From Chitinophaga pinensis (lineage in GTDB: Bacteria > Bacteroidota > Bacteroidia > Flavobacteriales_D > Crocinitomicaceae): a stretch of DNA of 7,072 nucleotides. The notes below the pieces were generated by a model that had not been told where the DNA came from, did not search any database, and was given only the letters and a program-made list of their open reading frames with translations. The stretch spans positions 1 through 7,072 of the forward strand of contig CAMBRH010000183.1 of assembly GCA_945870115.1 (NCBI GenBank), written 5' to 3'. A program made the position numbers and the translations under genes. Below are positions 1 to 6,729 of the stretch, piece after piece; the first letter of the stretch is position 1, and each line of letters begins with the position of its first letter.

Positions 1-1
1 A

Positions 2-256
2 GAATCATTAAATTTTACTTTTAATGGAAAAAGTGATTGGTTTTTGCCTTCAAGAGATGAACTAATCGAAATGTACTATAAATTATTTCTTCTAAATATG
101 GGAAATTTCGCAAGTAATACTTTTTATTGGTCATCTTCTCAAGATCTTAATTTTACTCAGAATGCCTGGTGCGTAAAAATGACGGCTGGTTTAGGTAATG
201 TATTTTCGCAAAGTAAAGACTTTACTAGTAAAATTAGACCAATACGCAAATTTTAA
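2..256 (+). CDS. C-terminal end of a DUF1566/Lcl_C domain protein (5' partial)
   Basis: The frame is open from the first complete codon at position 2 to the TAA at 254-256, giving the last 84 residues of a protein whose start lies left of the window. A TTG at 44-46 could be taken as a start, but it encodes the leucine inside the continuous motif GKSDWFLPSRDEL, so it is internal. That motif, then FYWSSS, an AWCVKM strand and the ending KIRPIRKF, are the hallmarks of the Lcl C-terminal (DUF1566) domain, whose usual forms are GxSDWxLPSxxEL, YWSSS and VRxVRxF. The domain is common in secreted Bacteroidota proteins and related to the FISUMP domain. No enzymatic role is established, and surface or carbohydrate binding is only a guess. 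The gene lies 5 bases before the next plus-strand gene, which also carries a related domain, so the two probably form an operon. The family call is firm; the function is unknown. Confidence 0.85.
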   Translation, partial: ESLNFTFNGKSDWFLPSRDELIEMYYKLFLLNMGNFASNTFYWSSSQDLNFTQNAWCVKMTAGLGNVFSQSKDFTSKIRPIRKF

Positions 257-261
257 TTGCT

Positions 262-1761
262 ATGTATAAAAAAATAACTTTTATTCTTTTTATCTTTTAT
301 TCCATTTCTAATTTCTTTTTTTCACAAATTGAAGTGGATTTTGACACGACAAAACTTTCAAAAGCCTTTTCTCCTGACTATTTGCAAACAACGATTTATC
401 GGAATGGAGATTCATTAAAAGTTTTAAGTGAGAAAGACGGATTTGAAATGTGGCAAAAAGCAGCTAAAGAAAATAAACCATGTGTTTTAATAACTGAAAA
501 CAGAGAATATTTATATAACTTTGCCGCAATTGAACGCGGAGATTTGGCACCTATTGGATATAAAATACCGTTTGCGCTTGAATTTCAGAATTTTATTTTT
601 GATTACAATAATAAAAAAATTGAGATTAAAAGAACTCCTTATATAGATGATGGAGGTATTTATAAAAATGATTTTAGTTTTCAAAAATTTTGGTGTAACG
701 ATAAAATACCAGATTCATATGAAAAGGGTTATTTAAAAGCAAATGAATATGGATATAGCACTAGCTATAATCTAACTAAGAATCAAAAAGATAAAGAAAA
801 ATTGTCCAAGAGATATGGTTTTCCTATAATTTTAAAATATAATGTAAATGAATATATTTATAAGTTAAGTTATTCATATAAAAGCCTACTGCCAAAACAA
901 TATAATTCATTGTTAAATGAAATTATCGTAACAATTCAAAAAGCAGAACTTTCTCCCACAGGTTCACATGTATTATCCAAATTGATTGGTTTTGATTCAA
1001 CAGGAGTTAATTCTTCAAGTTTTTATAATGCTAGAGAAAAATCAAGTGTTTCTTTTTCTCTAGCAATAGATAAACTAATAAATAATTGGACAATTTATCC
1101 ACAATTTTTCGAAAAACCAATTCAAGCATGGGACTATATAAAAATTGAATATATTAAAACCATATTAGAAGAATCCTATAGTGAGAATCATAAGTTTTTT
1201 GAAGAAAGGGGTAATTCTTTAAATTCAATGGTAAGCGGGATAGACAAATATAACTTAAAGTTTAACAAATATGATATTGAATTAAATATTAATAAAGACT
1301 CAACTTACCAAAGATTTTGGAAAGAAAATGTTGTTTATGATATAAAAGCAAAAAGTTATTTAAATTCAATGAGATGTTTGTGGGGGGGAGGATTTAATGG
1401 TTCCACAAAAGGTTATGCTTTTGAAAACAGAATTAAAAATAAATTTGGTCGTTCATTAATTAGAATAATAACTCCAACGGCAGGTGTATTAGCTATAAGT
1501 TCATTTATTAGTAAAAAATATTATTATGACAATTATATCTCATCAATAAATCGCAACTCAATAGATAAAAGCGCTTATAAAATAGCAAATTCCTTTCAAA
1601 AAGTTTTTCTTACTTCTTTAGCTGTTTATGGTTCCATAGCTATAGTTGATTGTACTTGGTCAATAAAAGAAACTAGAAGAAACAAAAAGAATCTTAATTC
1701 CATTCGTTCTAGTTTGAAAAGCCAATTTCCGAAAGGATTATCAGTAATTACTGTTCTTTAG
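262..1761 (+). CDS. Secreted/envelope protein with degenerate FISUMP-like domain and two C-terminal hydrophobic segments
   Basis: This encodes 499 residues from ATG 262, 5 bases after the preceding stop; no Shine-Dalgarno is visible, as is usual in Bacteroidota. Residues 1-22 look like a Sec signal peptide (MYKK, a hydrophobic stretch, then FFFSQ). Residues 44-110 resemble the start of the Fibrobacter succinogenes major paralogous (FISUMP) domain: YRNGD at 46-50, EMWQKAAKENKP at 62-73, LYNFAA at 84-89 and RGDLAPIGYKIP at 92-103. The usual forms are NGDPI, EEWxxAxExxKP, LYNWYAV and RGLAPxGWHVP, so two conserved tryptophans are Phe and Tyr here. The later WWSST signature is not obvious. Residues 200-395 match nothing I recognise. 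Two hydrophobic stretches, about 398-416 and 448-466, flank a Tyr/Asn/Ala-rich loop (KKYYYDNY to AYKIANSFQK). That arrangement recurs at the C-termini of many Bacteroidota envelope proteins. A G7 tract at 1382-1388 is odd in this AT-rich gene. Secretion is well supported, the FISUMP relation moderately so; function is unknown. Confidence 0.85.
   Translation: MYKKITFILFIFYSISNFFFSQIEVDFDTTKLSKAFSPDYLQTTIYRNGDSLKVLSEKDGFEMWQKAAKENKPCVLITENREYLYNFAAIERGDLAPIGYKIPFALEFQNFIFDYNNKKIEIKRTPYIDDGGIYKNDFSFQKFWCNDKIPDSYEKGYLKANEYGYSTSYNLTKNQKDKEKLSKRYGFPIILKYNVNEYIYKLSYSYKSLLPKQYNSLLNEIIVTIQKAELSPTGSHVLSKLIGFDSTGVNSSSFYNAREKSSVSFSLAIDKLINNWTIYPQFFEKPIQAWDYIKIEYIKTILEESYSENHKFFEERGNSLNSMVSGIDKYNLKFNKYDIELNINKDSTYQRFWKENVVYDIKAKSYLNSMRCLWGGGFNGSTKGYAFENRIKNKFGRSLIRIITPTAGVLAISSFISKKYYYDNYISSINRNSIDKSAYKIANSFQKVFLTSLAVYGSIAIVDCTWSIKETRRNKKNLNSIRSSLKSQFPKGLSVITVL
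391..591 (+). other. FISUMP-like domain segment within the 262-1761 gene
   Basis: This marks residues 44-110 of the 499-residue protein. The order and spacing of NGD, the W-x3-A-x3-KP segment, LYNF and RGDLAPxGYxxP match the N-terminal half of FISUMP domains. The match was made by eye from remembered family consensus, not by a profile search. A RYGFPI segment at residues 184-189 may correspond to the GFSVRC strand that usually closes the domain, but that is weak. Confidence 0.6.
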
Positions 1762-1828
1762 TTTTACGTTTTATTAGTAAACAAGTAAATAAAATCTCAA
1801 CTATACTTCTTACATCAATATTATGTAG

Positions 1829-1859
1829 AAAAAAGAACTTAATATGTGATTTAGGTTCT
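1829..1859 (-). terminator. Candidate intrinsic terminator of the large exoprotein gene
   Basis: On the minus strand AGAACCTAA (1859-1851) pairs with TTAAGTTCT (1842-1834) as a 9-bp stem with one G-U pair and an 8-base loop. A run of T follows immediately (1833-1829). It lies about 120 bases after the stop codon at 1978, in the right orientation for the minus-strand gene. On the plus strand the stem is not followed by T residues, so it should not stop the left-hand genes, for which I see no convincing terminator. The stem is AU-rich, so its strength is uncertain. Confidence 0.5.
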
Positions 1860-1977
1860 ATTCTCACTAAAATAAACTTATAAAGCTTTTATCTCCAATT
1901 ACTAGAAATATGTTTTAGAGTATTCCTTTATAAAAAAGTCTAGAATTGTGTTAATTATTCAAAACCGTCTCAGCCCA

Positions 1978-2208
1978 TTAATTATTCTTAGCTATTTTTA
2001 CTATTTCATAATTATCTTTGTTATAATATAGTTTTAAAAAGTAAATTCCATCTGCAAATTCTGAAATATCAATGATTGTTGAACTTAGTGAATTTTTTGA
2101 AAGTAAGTTTCCTTTATAGTCCATGAGTTCATAAGAAATTTGCAAATCACTTGGTATGTCAATATTGAAAATGCCAGTTCCAGAAGGGTTTGGATATACA
2201 TTAAACAT
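1978..2208 (-). other. T9SS type A C-terminal sorting domain (region of the exoprotein gene)
   Basis: Residues 1508-1583 contain the diagnostic order of the family: FNVYPNPSGTGIFNI, then a strand YELMDYKGNLLSKN, then IDISEFADGIYFLKL and a basic end VKIAKNN. This is the signal recognised by the type IX secretion machinery and normally cleaved by the PorU sortase. The domain identity is very secure; the rest of the T9SS apparatus is not in this window. Confidence 0.93.
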
Positions 2209-5200
2209 GGTTTTATTGTTTTCATTTACACCTAAATAATTAATTATTAAATTTAAGGTAATTATGCTGTCACAACCGTTTGCATTAAGAATAGTTTGTT
2301 GATATGTTCCTGAAAGATTGTAAGCAATGTTGTTTAATATGAATAAATTTATAGCTGAGACGTATAGTTGTGAAAAAGTTTCGTTACCAACGTTTAGCGT
2401 CAATTGATCACTATTTTGACAACCATTTGCATCGGTGCCAATTACATTATAGATGTTTGTTCCAGCAAGTGGAGAAAAGGTAGTTTGATTGGGAAAACCA
2501 TTATCCCAAGTATATGAGACAGCGCCTTGACCTGAAAGAGTATAATTATTTCCAACACAAAAACTTGAATCACTTCCTGCAAAAACATTTGGCAACGGAT
2601 TTACGTTAATATTAATTTGATCAGTATTTTGGCAGCCATTTACATCTGTTCCAGTGACAGTATACACATTGCTGTTTTGTATATTAAATGCAACACCGTT
2701 CAATACGCCATTATTCCAAATATAAGTACTTGCTCCGTTTCCAAAAAGTGTGACACTACTGTTTTCGCAGATGTTAAAATCATTTCCTGCACTTACAACA
2801 GGTAAATTATATACACCTACCGTTACTTGGTCATTATTATTACAACCATATACATCAGTCCCAATTACGTTATAAGTTAAGGATGATGATGGGTTGAAAT
2901 TTTGGCCATCTATTACACCATTATTCCAAGTATAACTTACACCACCTGATCCTGTTAATATGATATCGGAATTTTGACAAATTACAGTATCATTACCAGC
3001 ATTTATTATTGGTAATGGATTTATTGACACAGTAACTTGATCACTATTTTGGCAACCATTAAGGTCAGTTCCAATTACTGTGTATGTTAATGTTGAAGAA
3101 GGGATGAAGGATTGACCATTAATTATACCATTATTCCAGGAATAATTTACAGCACCTGCACCCGCCAAAGAAATATTCTGATTTTGACAAACTGCAACAT
3201 CATTTCCAGCAAAAACATTAGGTAAGGGATTTACATTAATATTCATTTGATCGGTATTTTGACAGCCATTCAAATCTGTTCCAGTTACTGTAAAGCTGGA
3301 GCTAATTATTGCATTCCAGGACATATTATTTATCATTCCATTATTCCAAGTATAAGTAAGTGCTCCTGAACCGCTAAAAAGATAGGATTGATTGTAACAT
3401 AAAGTTATATCACTGCCAGCTGAAACATTAGGAAGCGAATTAATCTGGACTTGCAAAGTGTCCGCGTCATTGCACCCATTTATATTTGTGCCAATTACTA
3501 TAACAGTTGTATTTGTTGACGGTGTTATAGTTTTATTTGCACCAACACCTAATCCATTGTTCCATCCAAAATTTGTTGCCCCATTTGCAACAAGATTTAA
3601 ATTTTGACCAATACAAATTGCTGTGTCATTTTGAAAATTTAAATTTACAATTGGCGATTGCAAAATTTCAATGGTATTAGAATATTGTGAAGTTGCACAT
3701 GTCCCAGTTCCAGTTATAGTATTTGTAACTGAATAAATTCCATTTGCACTTAATTCAAAATTAATTAATCCACTTTGACTATCAATATTCAAACCAATTG
3801 GCGTTGAGCTGAATGTTCCTATTAACCCATTATTAGTCATAACAGGGAATACATTTCCTACTTGACAATTAGAAGTTGGTATTGAAAAATCAGTAATGAA
3901 ATTATCAACTATTTTCACCTCAAAAGTATCGATTCTAAAACAATATCCTGGTGTTTGATACACTACAATAAAATCACCATTTCCTGAATTAAGCAAATCA
4001 ATTTCTCCAGTATTTGAATTTATTACGGTATTTCCAGAAAAGACTCCATTTGGAGTTCCATTATTAATTGGAAAAGGATTTGTATCATCGATACAAAAAA
4101 GTGAACTACTATAGTTGAAATTAGCAACGTCAATACTATTAACTGTGATTAAAATCGATGATGTATCTTGACAATTGTTTTCATCAATACCAATTATTTG
4201 ATATTGCGTAGTACTAGTTGGAAACACCAAATTATTGCCTCCTTGTGGTAAAGAATTATTCCAATTTAAAAATGGTGCCCCACTAGCTGTTAAAGTTATG
4301 GAATCACCAATGCAAATATTTTGACTTGCAGAGGTAATTAAAGTTGGGTAATTATTTACGTCTACTTGTAAAGTATCAAAATTTTCACAACTATTAAGGT
4401 CAATTCCTTTTAGAATATAAGTTTTATTAGTGTTTGGAACGTCGAAAACCGAACTATTTGTGCCCAAGACATTATTCCATTCATAGTTGGAGGCGCCATT
4501 TGCTTGCATAAATACCGTATCACCTAAGCACAAAATATTATCTGCATTAGTAATTTGAACTGTTGGTAAAGCAAAAATCTCAATATTGAAAGAAAATTGA
4601 CTTGAAAAACAAGAACCATCTGTAATAATTGTATTAGAAATTGAATAAATTCCGGGTGATTCTAGGGTTAAATCTATTTCTCCAGAATTCAAATTTAAAC
4701 TATTCAAATTTGGAGTTGATGTGAAAATACCAACTGTTGAATTTGAATTCAAAGTTGGAGAAATTGAGTGGTCTTGGCACATTACATCAATGTAAGAAAA
4801 GGAAGATTGTGTTGATGACACAATTGTAATTGTTTTAATAATTGGATTTCCACAATTATTTGCATCAGCATATGAAACATTAAATACTCCTTCGCCCGAA
4901 GAAGTCAAATCAATATTCCCTGAAAATGGATCTATGACACAATTATCGCATGAAAAAGTTCCTCCTTGCGAAAATAAAACTGTAGGAGTAGGATTTGTTC
5001 CGTCGATGCAAAAAGTATTTGAATTATAAGCAAAATCAGCCAAAGGATTTCCACTTATTGAAACCATTAAAGTATCCGTATTTTGGCAGTTATTTGCATC
5101 AATGACTTTATATGTTACACTATGTGTACCTATTGTATGATTTGAATAAAAACCGCTGCTGTCTATTCCAGTTCCAATCCAAAAACCACCCAAGGGATTT

Positions 5201-6729
5201 GCTGGCACAAGCGTAAAATCTACAAAATTGTAGCATAAAGTAAGGTCATTACCTGCAAATACCAAAGGTAAATTATTTACTTCTATTGATACTTGCCCAA
5301 ATGCTGTGCAATCATACTCGTTATTATAAGCGGTAACATTATAGGTTGTATTCATTTCTGGATTTACAATATTTGAAACATTTTGCAAACCATCATTCCA
5401 TTGATAGATAAGATAATTACCACTCTCATTTAGAATAACTGTTTCTCCAGAACAAATTGTATCATTACTTGAAAGTGTAGGTGGAGGTAAAACATTAATT
5501 GTTATACTTGCGCAATTATTACTCCAAATTCCATTTTCAAAATTTCTAGCAAAATATGTTGTAGTGTCATTTGGAAAAACAGTAATATTAAGACCTGAAC
5601 CGATAGAATTTATTGTGTTACATGTACCTTCAAACCAGTAAGTCGTTCCAACTGAATTATTGACTGTTAAATTTACAGGATAATCAGAACAAGTTGTTTG
5701 AGAAATTAAAAAAGCATCAGGAATTATTGATAAAGGAGAAGCAGTTGGTAGTGATGTATTTTTAAAATAGTAAAAATTCCCTCCATTTTCACCGGCCATT
5801 ATATCTAAATATCCATCATCATCCAAATCTACAAAAGTTGGACTCGAATATGAACCAATGTCAGTTAATGAAAAAGGATTGGTTTGAGCTGCTGCAAAGG
5901 TGGGGTTTGAACTTGTACCTGTATTTTGAAAATAATAAAACGAACCGCTAATATCACCTGCCAAAACATCCAAATCTCCATCGCCATCCAAATCTCCAAA
6001 AGTTGTTGACAAAAATCTACCAATTTCAGTTAGTGAGAACGGATTGGTAGCTACCCATGCAAAGGAAGGAGCTGAGCTTGTACCCGTATTTTGAAAATAT
6101 TCAAAACTTCCAGCATATACGCCTACCATCATATCCAAATCCCCATCACCATCCAAATCTGCAAAATTAGGATGAGGATAATTACCAACATTTAATAATG
6201 AGAATGGATTGGTTTGCTCTACTGCAAAAGCAGGAGCCGAGCTTGTACCGGTATTTTCAAAATATTTAAAGTTGCCTCCAGATACCCCTGCCATCATATC
6301 CAAATCTCCATCACCATCCAAATCGGCAAAAGTTGGATTCGAATAATTATAAACCAAAGTTAATAAAAATGGATTGGTTACCACTGCTGCAAAAACAGGA
6401 GCCGAGCTTGTGCCAGTATTTTGAAAATATTTAAAATTTCCTGAAGTCTCACCTGAAATCATATCCAAATCTCCATCAGCATCTAAATCTCCATAAGCTA
6501 TTGACGAAAAATTACCAATATCTGTTAATGAAAATGGATTAACTTGCACTGCAGCAAAAGTTTGAGCTTTTAGGTTATTGCTTATAAATAAAGCTATAAA
6601 GCAAGTCAAGGCAATTTGAGCAAATCTTCCTTGATTTAATCCTTTTATTGCGTTTACTTTTAAGTTTAAAGTAAACATTCGTTTTCTAAATACTTCTTGC
6701 TTTTTATTGTTTTTACCTTCACTTTTCAT
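1978..6729 (-). CDS. Giant T9SS-secreted surface protein: FG-GAP/VCBS repeats, Ig/PKD-like repeats, type A sorting domain
   Basis: This encodes 1583 residues from ATG 6729-6727. Residues 1-56 hold a signal peptide with an unusually long basic n-region, a hydrophobic core at about 38-51 and a likely cleavage at LKAQ. Residues 58-332 are five FG-GAP/VCBS repeats of exactly 55 residues, each with a calcium-loop motif of the type DLDGDGDLD at 81, 136, 191, 246 and 301. Residues 331-414 form an Ig-like domain (IGSG, TTTYFAR, NCASITI). Residues 415-1449 hold about 14 Ig/PKD-like modules, most with a cysteine pair; the last five are tandem copies of 70-71 residues (AGNDxxxC, YTWNNG, GTDxNGCQN). Residues 1450-1497 end in a CDSIITLNL repeat. 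Residues 1508-1583 are the T9SS type A sorting domain (VYPNPSGTGIFNI, ELMDYKGNLLS, DGIYFLKL). The protein should cross the inner membrane by Sec and the outer membrane by T9SS, with the C-terminal domain removed on attachment or release. No catalytic domain is visible; adhesion or a structural role is inference. Met18 is an alternative start. Confidence 0.95.
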   Translation of the reverse strand: MKSEGKNNKKQEVFRKRMFTLNLKVNAIKGLNQGRFAQIALTCFIALFISNNLKAQTFAAVQVNPFSLTDIGNFSSIAYGDLDADGDLDMISGETSGNFKYFQNTGTSSAPVFAAVVTNPFLLTLVYNYSNPTFADLDGDGDLDMMAGVSGGNFKYFENTGTSSAPAFAVEQTNPFSLLNVGNYPHPNFADLDGDGDLDMMVGVYAGSFEYFQNTGTSSAPSFAWVATNPFSLTEIGRFLSTTFGDLDGDGDLDVLAGDISGSFYYFQNTGTSSNPTFAAAQTNPFSLTDIGSYSSPTFVDLDDDGYLDIMAGENGGNFYYFKNTSLPTASPLSIIPDAFLISQTTCSDYPVNLTVNNSVGTTYWFEGTCNTINSIGSGLNITVFPNDTTTYFARNFENGIWSNNCASITINVLPPPTLSSNDTICSGETVILNESGNYLIYQWNDGLQNVSNIVNPEMNTTYNVTAYNNEYDCTAFGQVSIEVNNLPLVFAGNDLTLCYNFVDFTLVPANPLGGFWIGTGIDSSGFYSNHTIGTHSVTYKVIDANNCQNTDTLMVSISGNPLADFAYNSNTFCIDGTNPTPTVLFSQGGTFSCDNCVIDPFSGNIDLTSSGEGVFNVSYADANNCGNPIIKTITIVSSTQSSFSYIDVMCQDHSISPTLNSNSTVGIFTSTPNLNSLNLNSGEIDLTLESPGIYSISNTIITDGSCFSSQFSFNIEIFALPTVQITNADNILCLGDTVFMQANGASNYEWNNVLGTNSSVFDVPNTNKTYILKGIDLNSCENFDTLQVDVNNYPTLITSASQNICIGDSITLTASGAPFLNWNNSLPQGGNNLVFPTSTTQYQIIGIDENNCQDTSSILITVNSIDVANFNYSSSLFCIDDTNPFPINNGTPNGVFSGNTVINSNTGEIDLLNSGNGDFIVVYQTPGYCFRIDTFEVKIVDNFITDFSIPTSNCQVGNVFPVMTNNGLIGTFSSTPIGLNIDSQSGLINFELSANGIYSVTNTITGTGTCATSQYSNTIEILQSPIVNLNFQNDTAICIGQNLNLVANGATNFGWNNGLGVGANKTITPSTNTTVIVIGTNINGCNDADTLQVQINSLPNVSAGSDITLCYNQSYLFSGSGALTYTWNNGMINNMSWNAIISSSFTVTGTDLNGCQNTDQMNINVNPLPNVFAGNDVAVCQNQNISLAGAGAVNYSWNNGIINGQSFIPSSTLTYTVIGTDLNGCQNSDQVTVSINPLPIINAGNDTVICQNSDIILTGSGGVSYTWNNGVIDGQNFNPSSSLTYNVIGTDVYGCNNNDQVTVGVYNLPVVSAGNDFNICENSSVTLFGNGASTYIWNNGVLNGVAFNIQNSNVYTVTGTDVNGCQNTDQININVNPLPNVFAGSDSSFCVGNNYTLSGQGAVSYTWDNGFPNQTTFSPLAGTNIYNVIGTDANGCQNSDQLTLNVGNETFSQLYVSAINLFILNNIAYNLSGTYQQTILNANGCDSIITLNLIINYLGVNENNKTMFNVYPNPSGTGIFNIDIPSDLQISYELMDYKGNLLSKNSLSSTIIDISEFADGIYFLKLYYNKDNYEIVKIAKNN
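2383..3435 (-). repeat. Five tandem 210-bp repeats encoding 70-residue Ig/PKD-like modules
   Basis: Residues 1099-1168, 1169-1238, 1239-1308 and 1309-1378 are four in-register 70-residue units, and 1379-1449 is a fifth with one extra residue. Each begins LPxVxAGxD and has a cysteine 12 residues after that start. A central YTWNNG follows, then GTDxxGC near the end. The two cysteines lie 45 residues apart (46 in the last unit), for example 1111/1156 and 1181/1226, and may form a disulfide within each module. Similarity is clear at DNA level too, which fits growth by tandem duplication. Confidence 0.9.
3226..5049 (-). repeat. Duplicated four-domain block of about 910 bp (two copies)
   Basis: Copy 1 is residues 561-865 (DNA 5049-4135) and copy 2 is residues 866-1168 (DNA 4134-3226). 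Each holds two modules of one type followed by two of the cysteine-paired Ig/PKD type. Matching landmarks in the first modules are FCIDGTNPTP with FCIDDTNPFP, and SGNIDLTSSGEGVF with TGEIDLLNSGNGDF. In the second modules they are VGIFTSTPNLN with IGTFSSTPIGL, and GIYSISNTIITDGSC with GIYSVTNTITGTGTC. The order of module types is the same in both copies. This implies duplication of a whole block followed by divergence. Confidence 0.75.
5734..6558 (-). repeat. Five tandem 165-bp FG-GAP/VCBS repeats
   Basis: The units encode residues 58-112, 113-167, 168-222, 223-277 and 278-332 with no spacing change. Each starts FAxxxxNPF, continues to an Asp-rich loop of the type DLDGDGDLD, and ends YFxNTGTSSxP except the last, which ends YFKNTSLPT. 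Such loops bind calcium in the FG-GAP/VCBS families. The fifth loop is the most divergent (DLDDDGYLD). Five units may be part of a propeller-like fold rather than a full seven-bladed one. Confidence 0.92.

Noticed and set aside
44..256. A separate 70-residue protein starting at TTG 44
   Set aside because: The frame is open to the window edge and the TTG is the leucine of the DUF1566 motif WFLPSRDEL. It is the tail of a longer gene.
1762..1783. Imperfect hairpin GTTTTAC/GTAAAC right after the stop of the left gene, as a terminator
   Set aside because: The stem is short, AT-only apart from its ends, has a mismatch in length, and is not followed by a T run.
1870..1892. AAAGCTTT palindrome in the convergent spacer, as a protein binding site or terminator
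   Set aside because: It is a loopless 8-base palindrome in AT-rich DNA with no flanking extension or T tract, and is expected by chance.
2617..2805. A 62-codon plus-strand open frame inside the large minus-strand gene
   Set aside because: It lies wholly opposite the conserved 210-bp repeat units, and its openness follows from the repeat composition. It shows no signal, motif or start-site context of its own.
2383..3435. Regular 210-bp periodicity as a CRISPR or other non-coding repeat array
   Set aside because: The repeats are in frame, diverge mainly at third codon positions and encode Ig/PKD-like modules. There are no short identical repeats with unique spacers.
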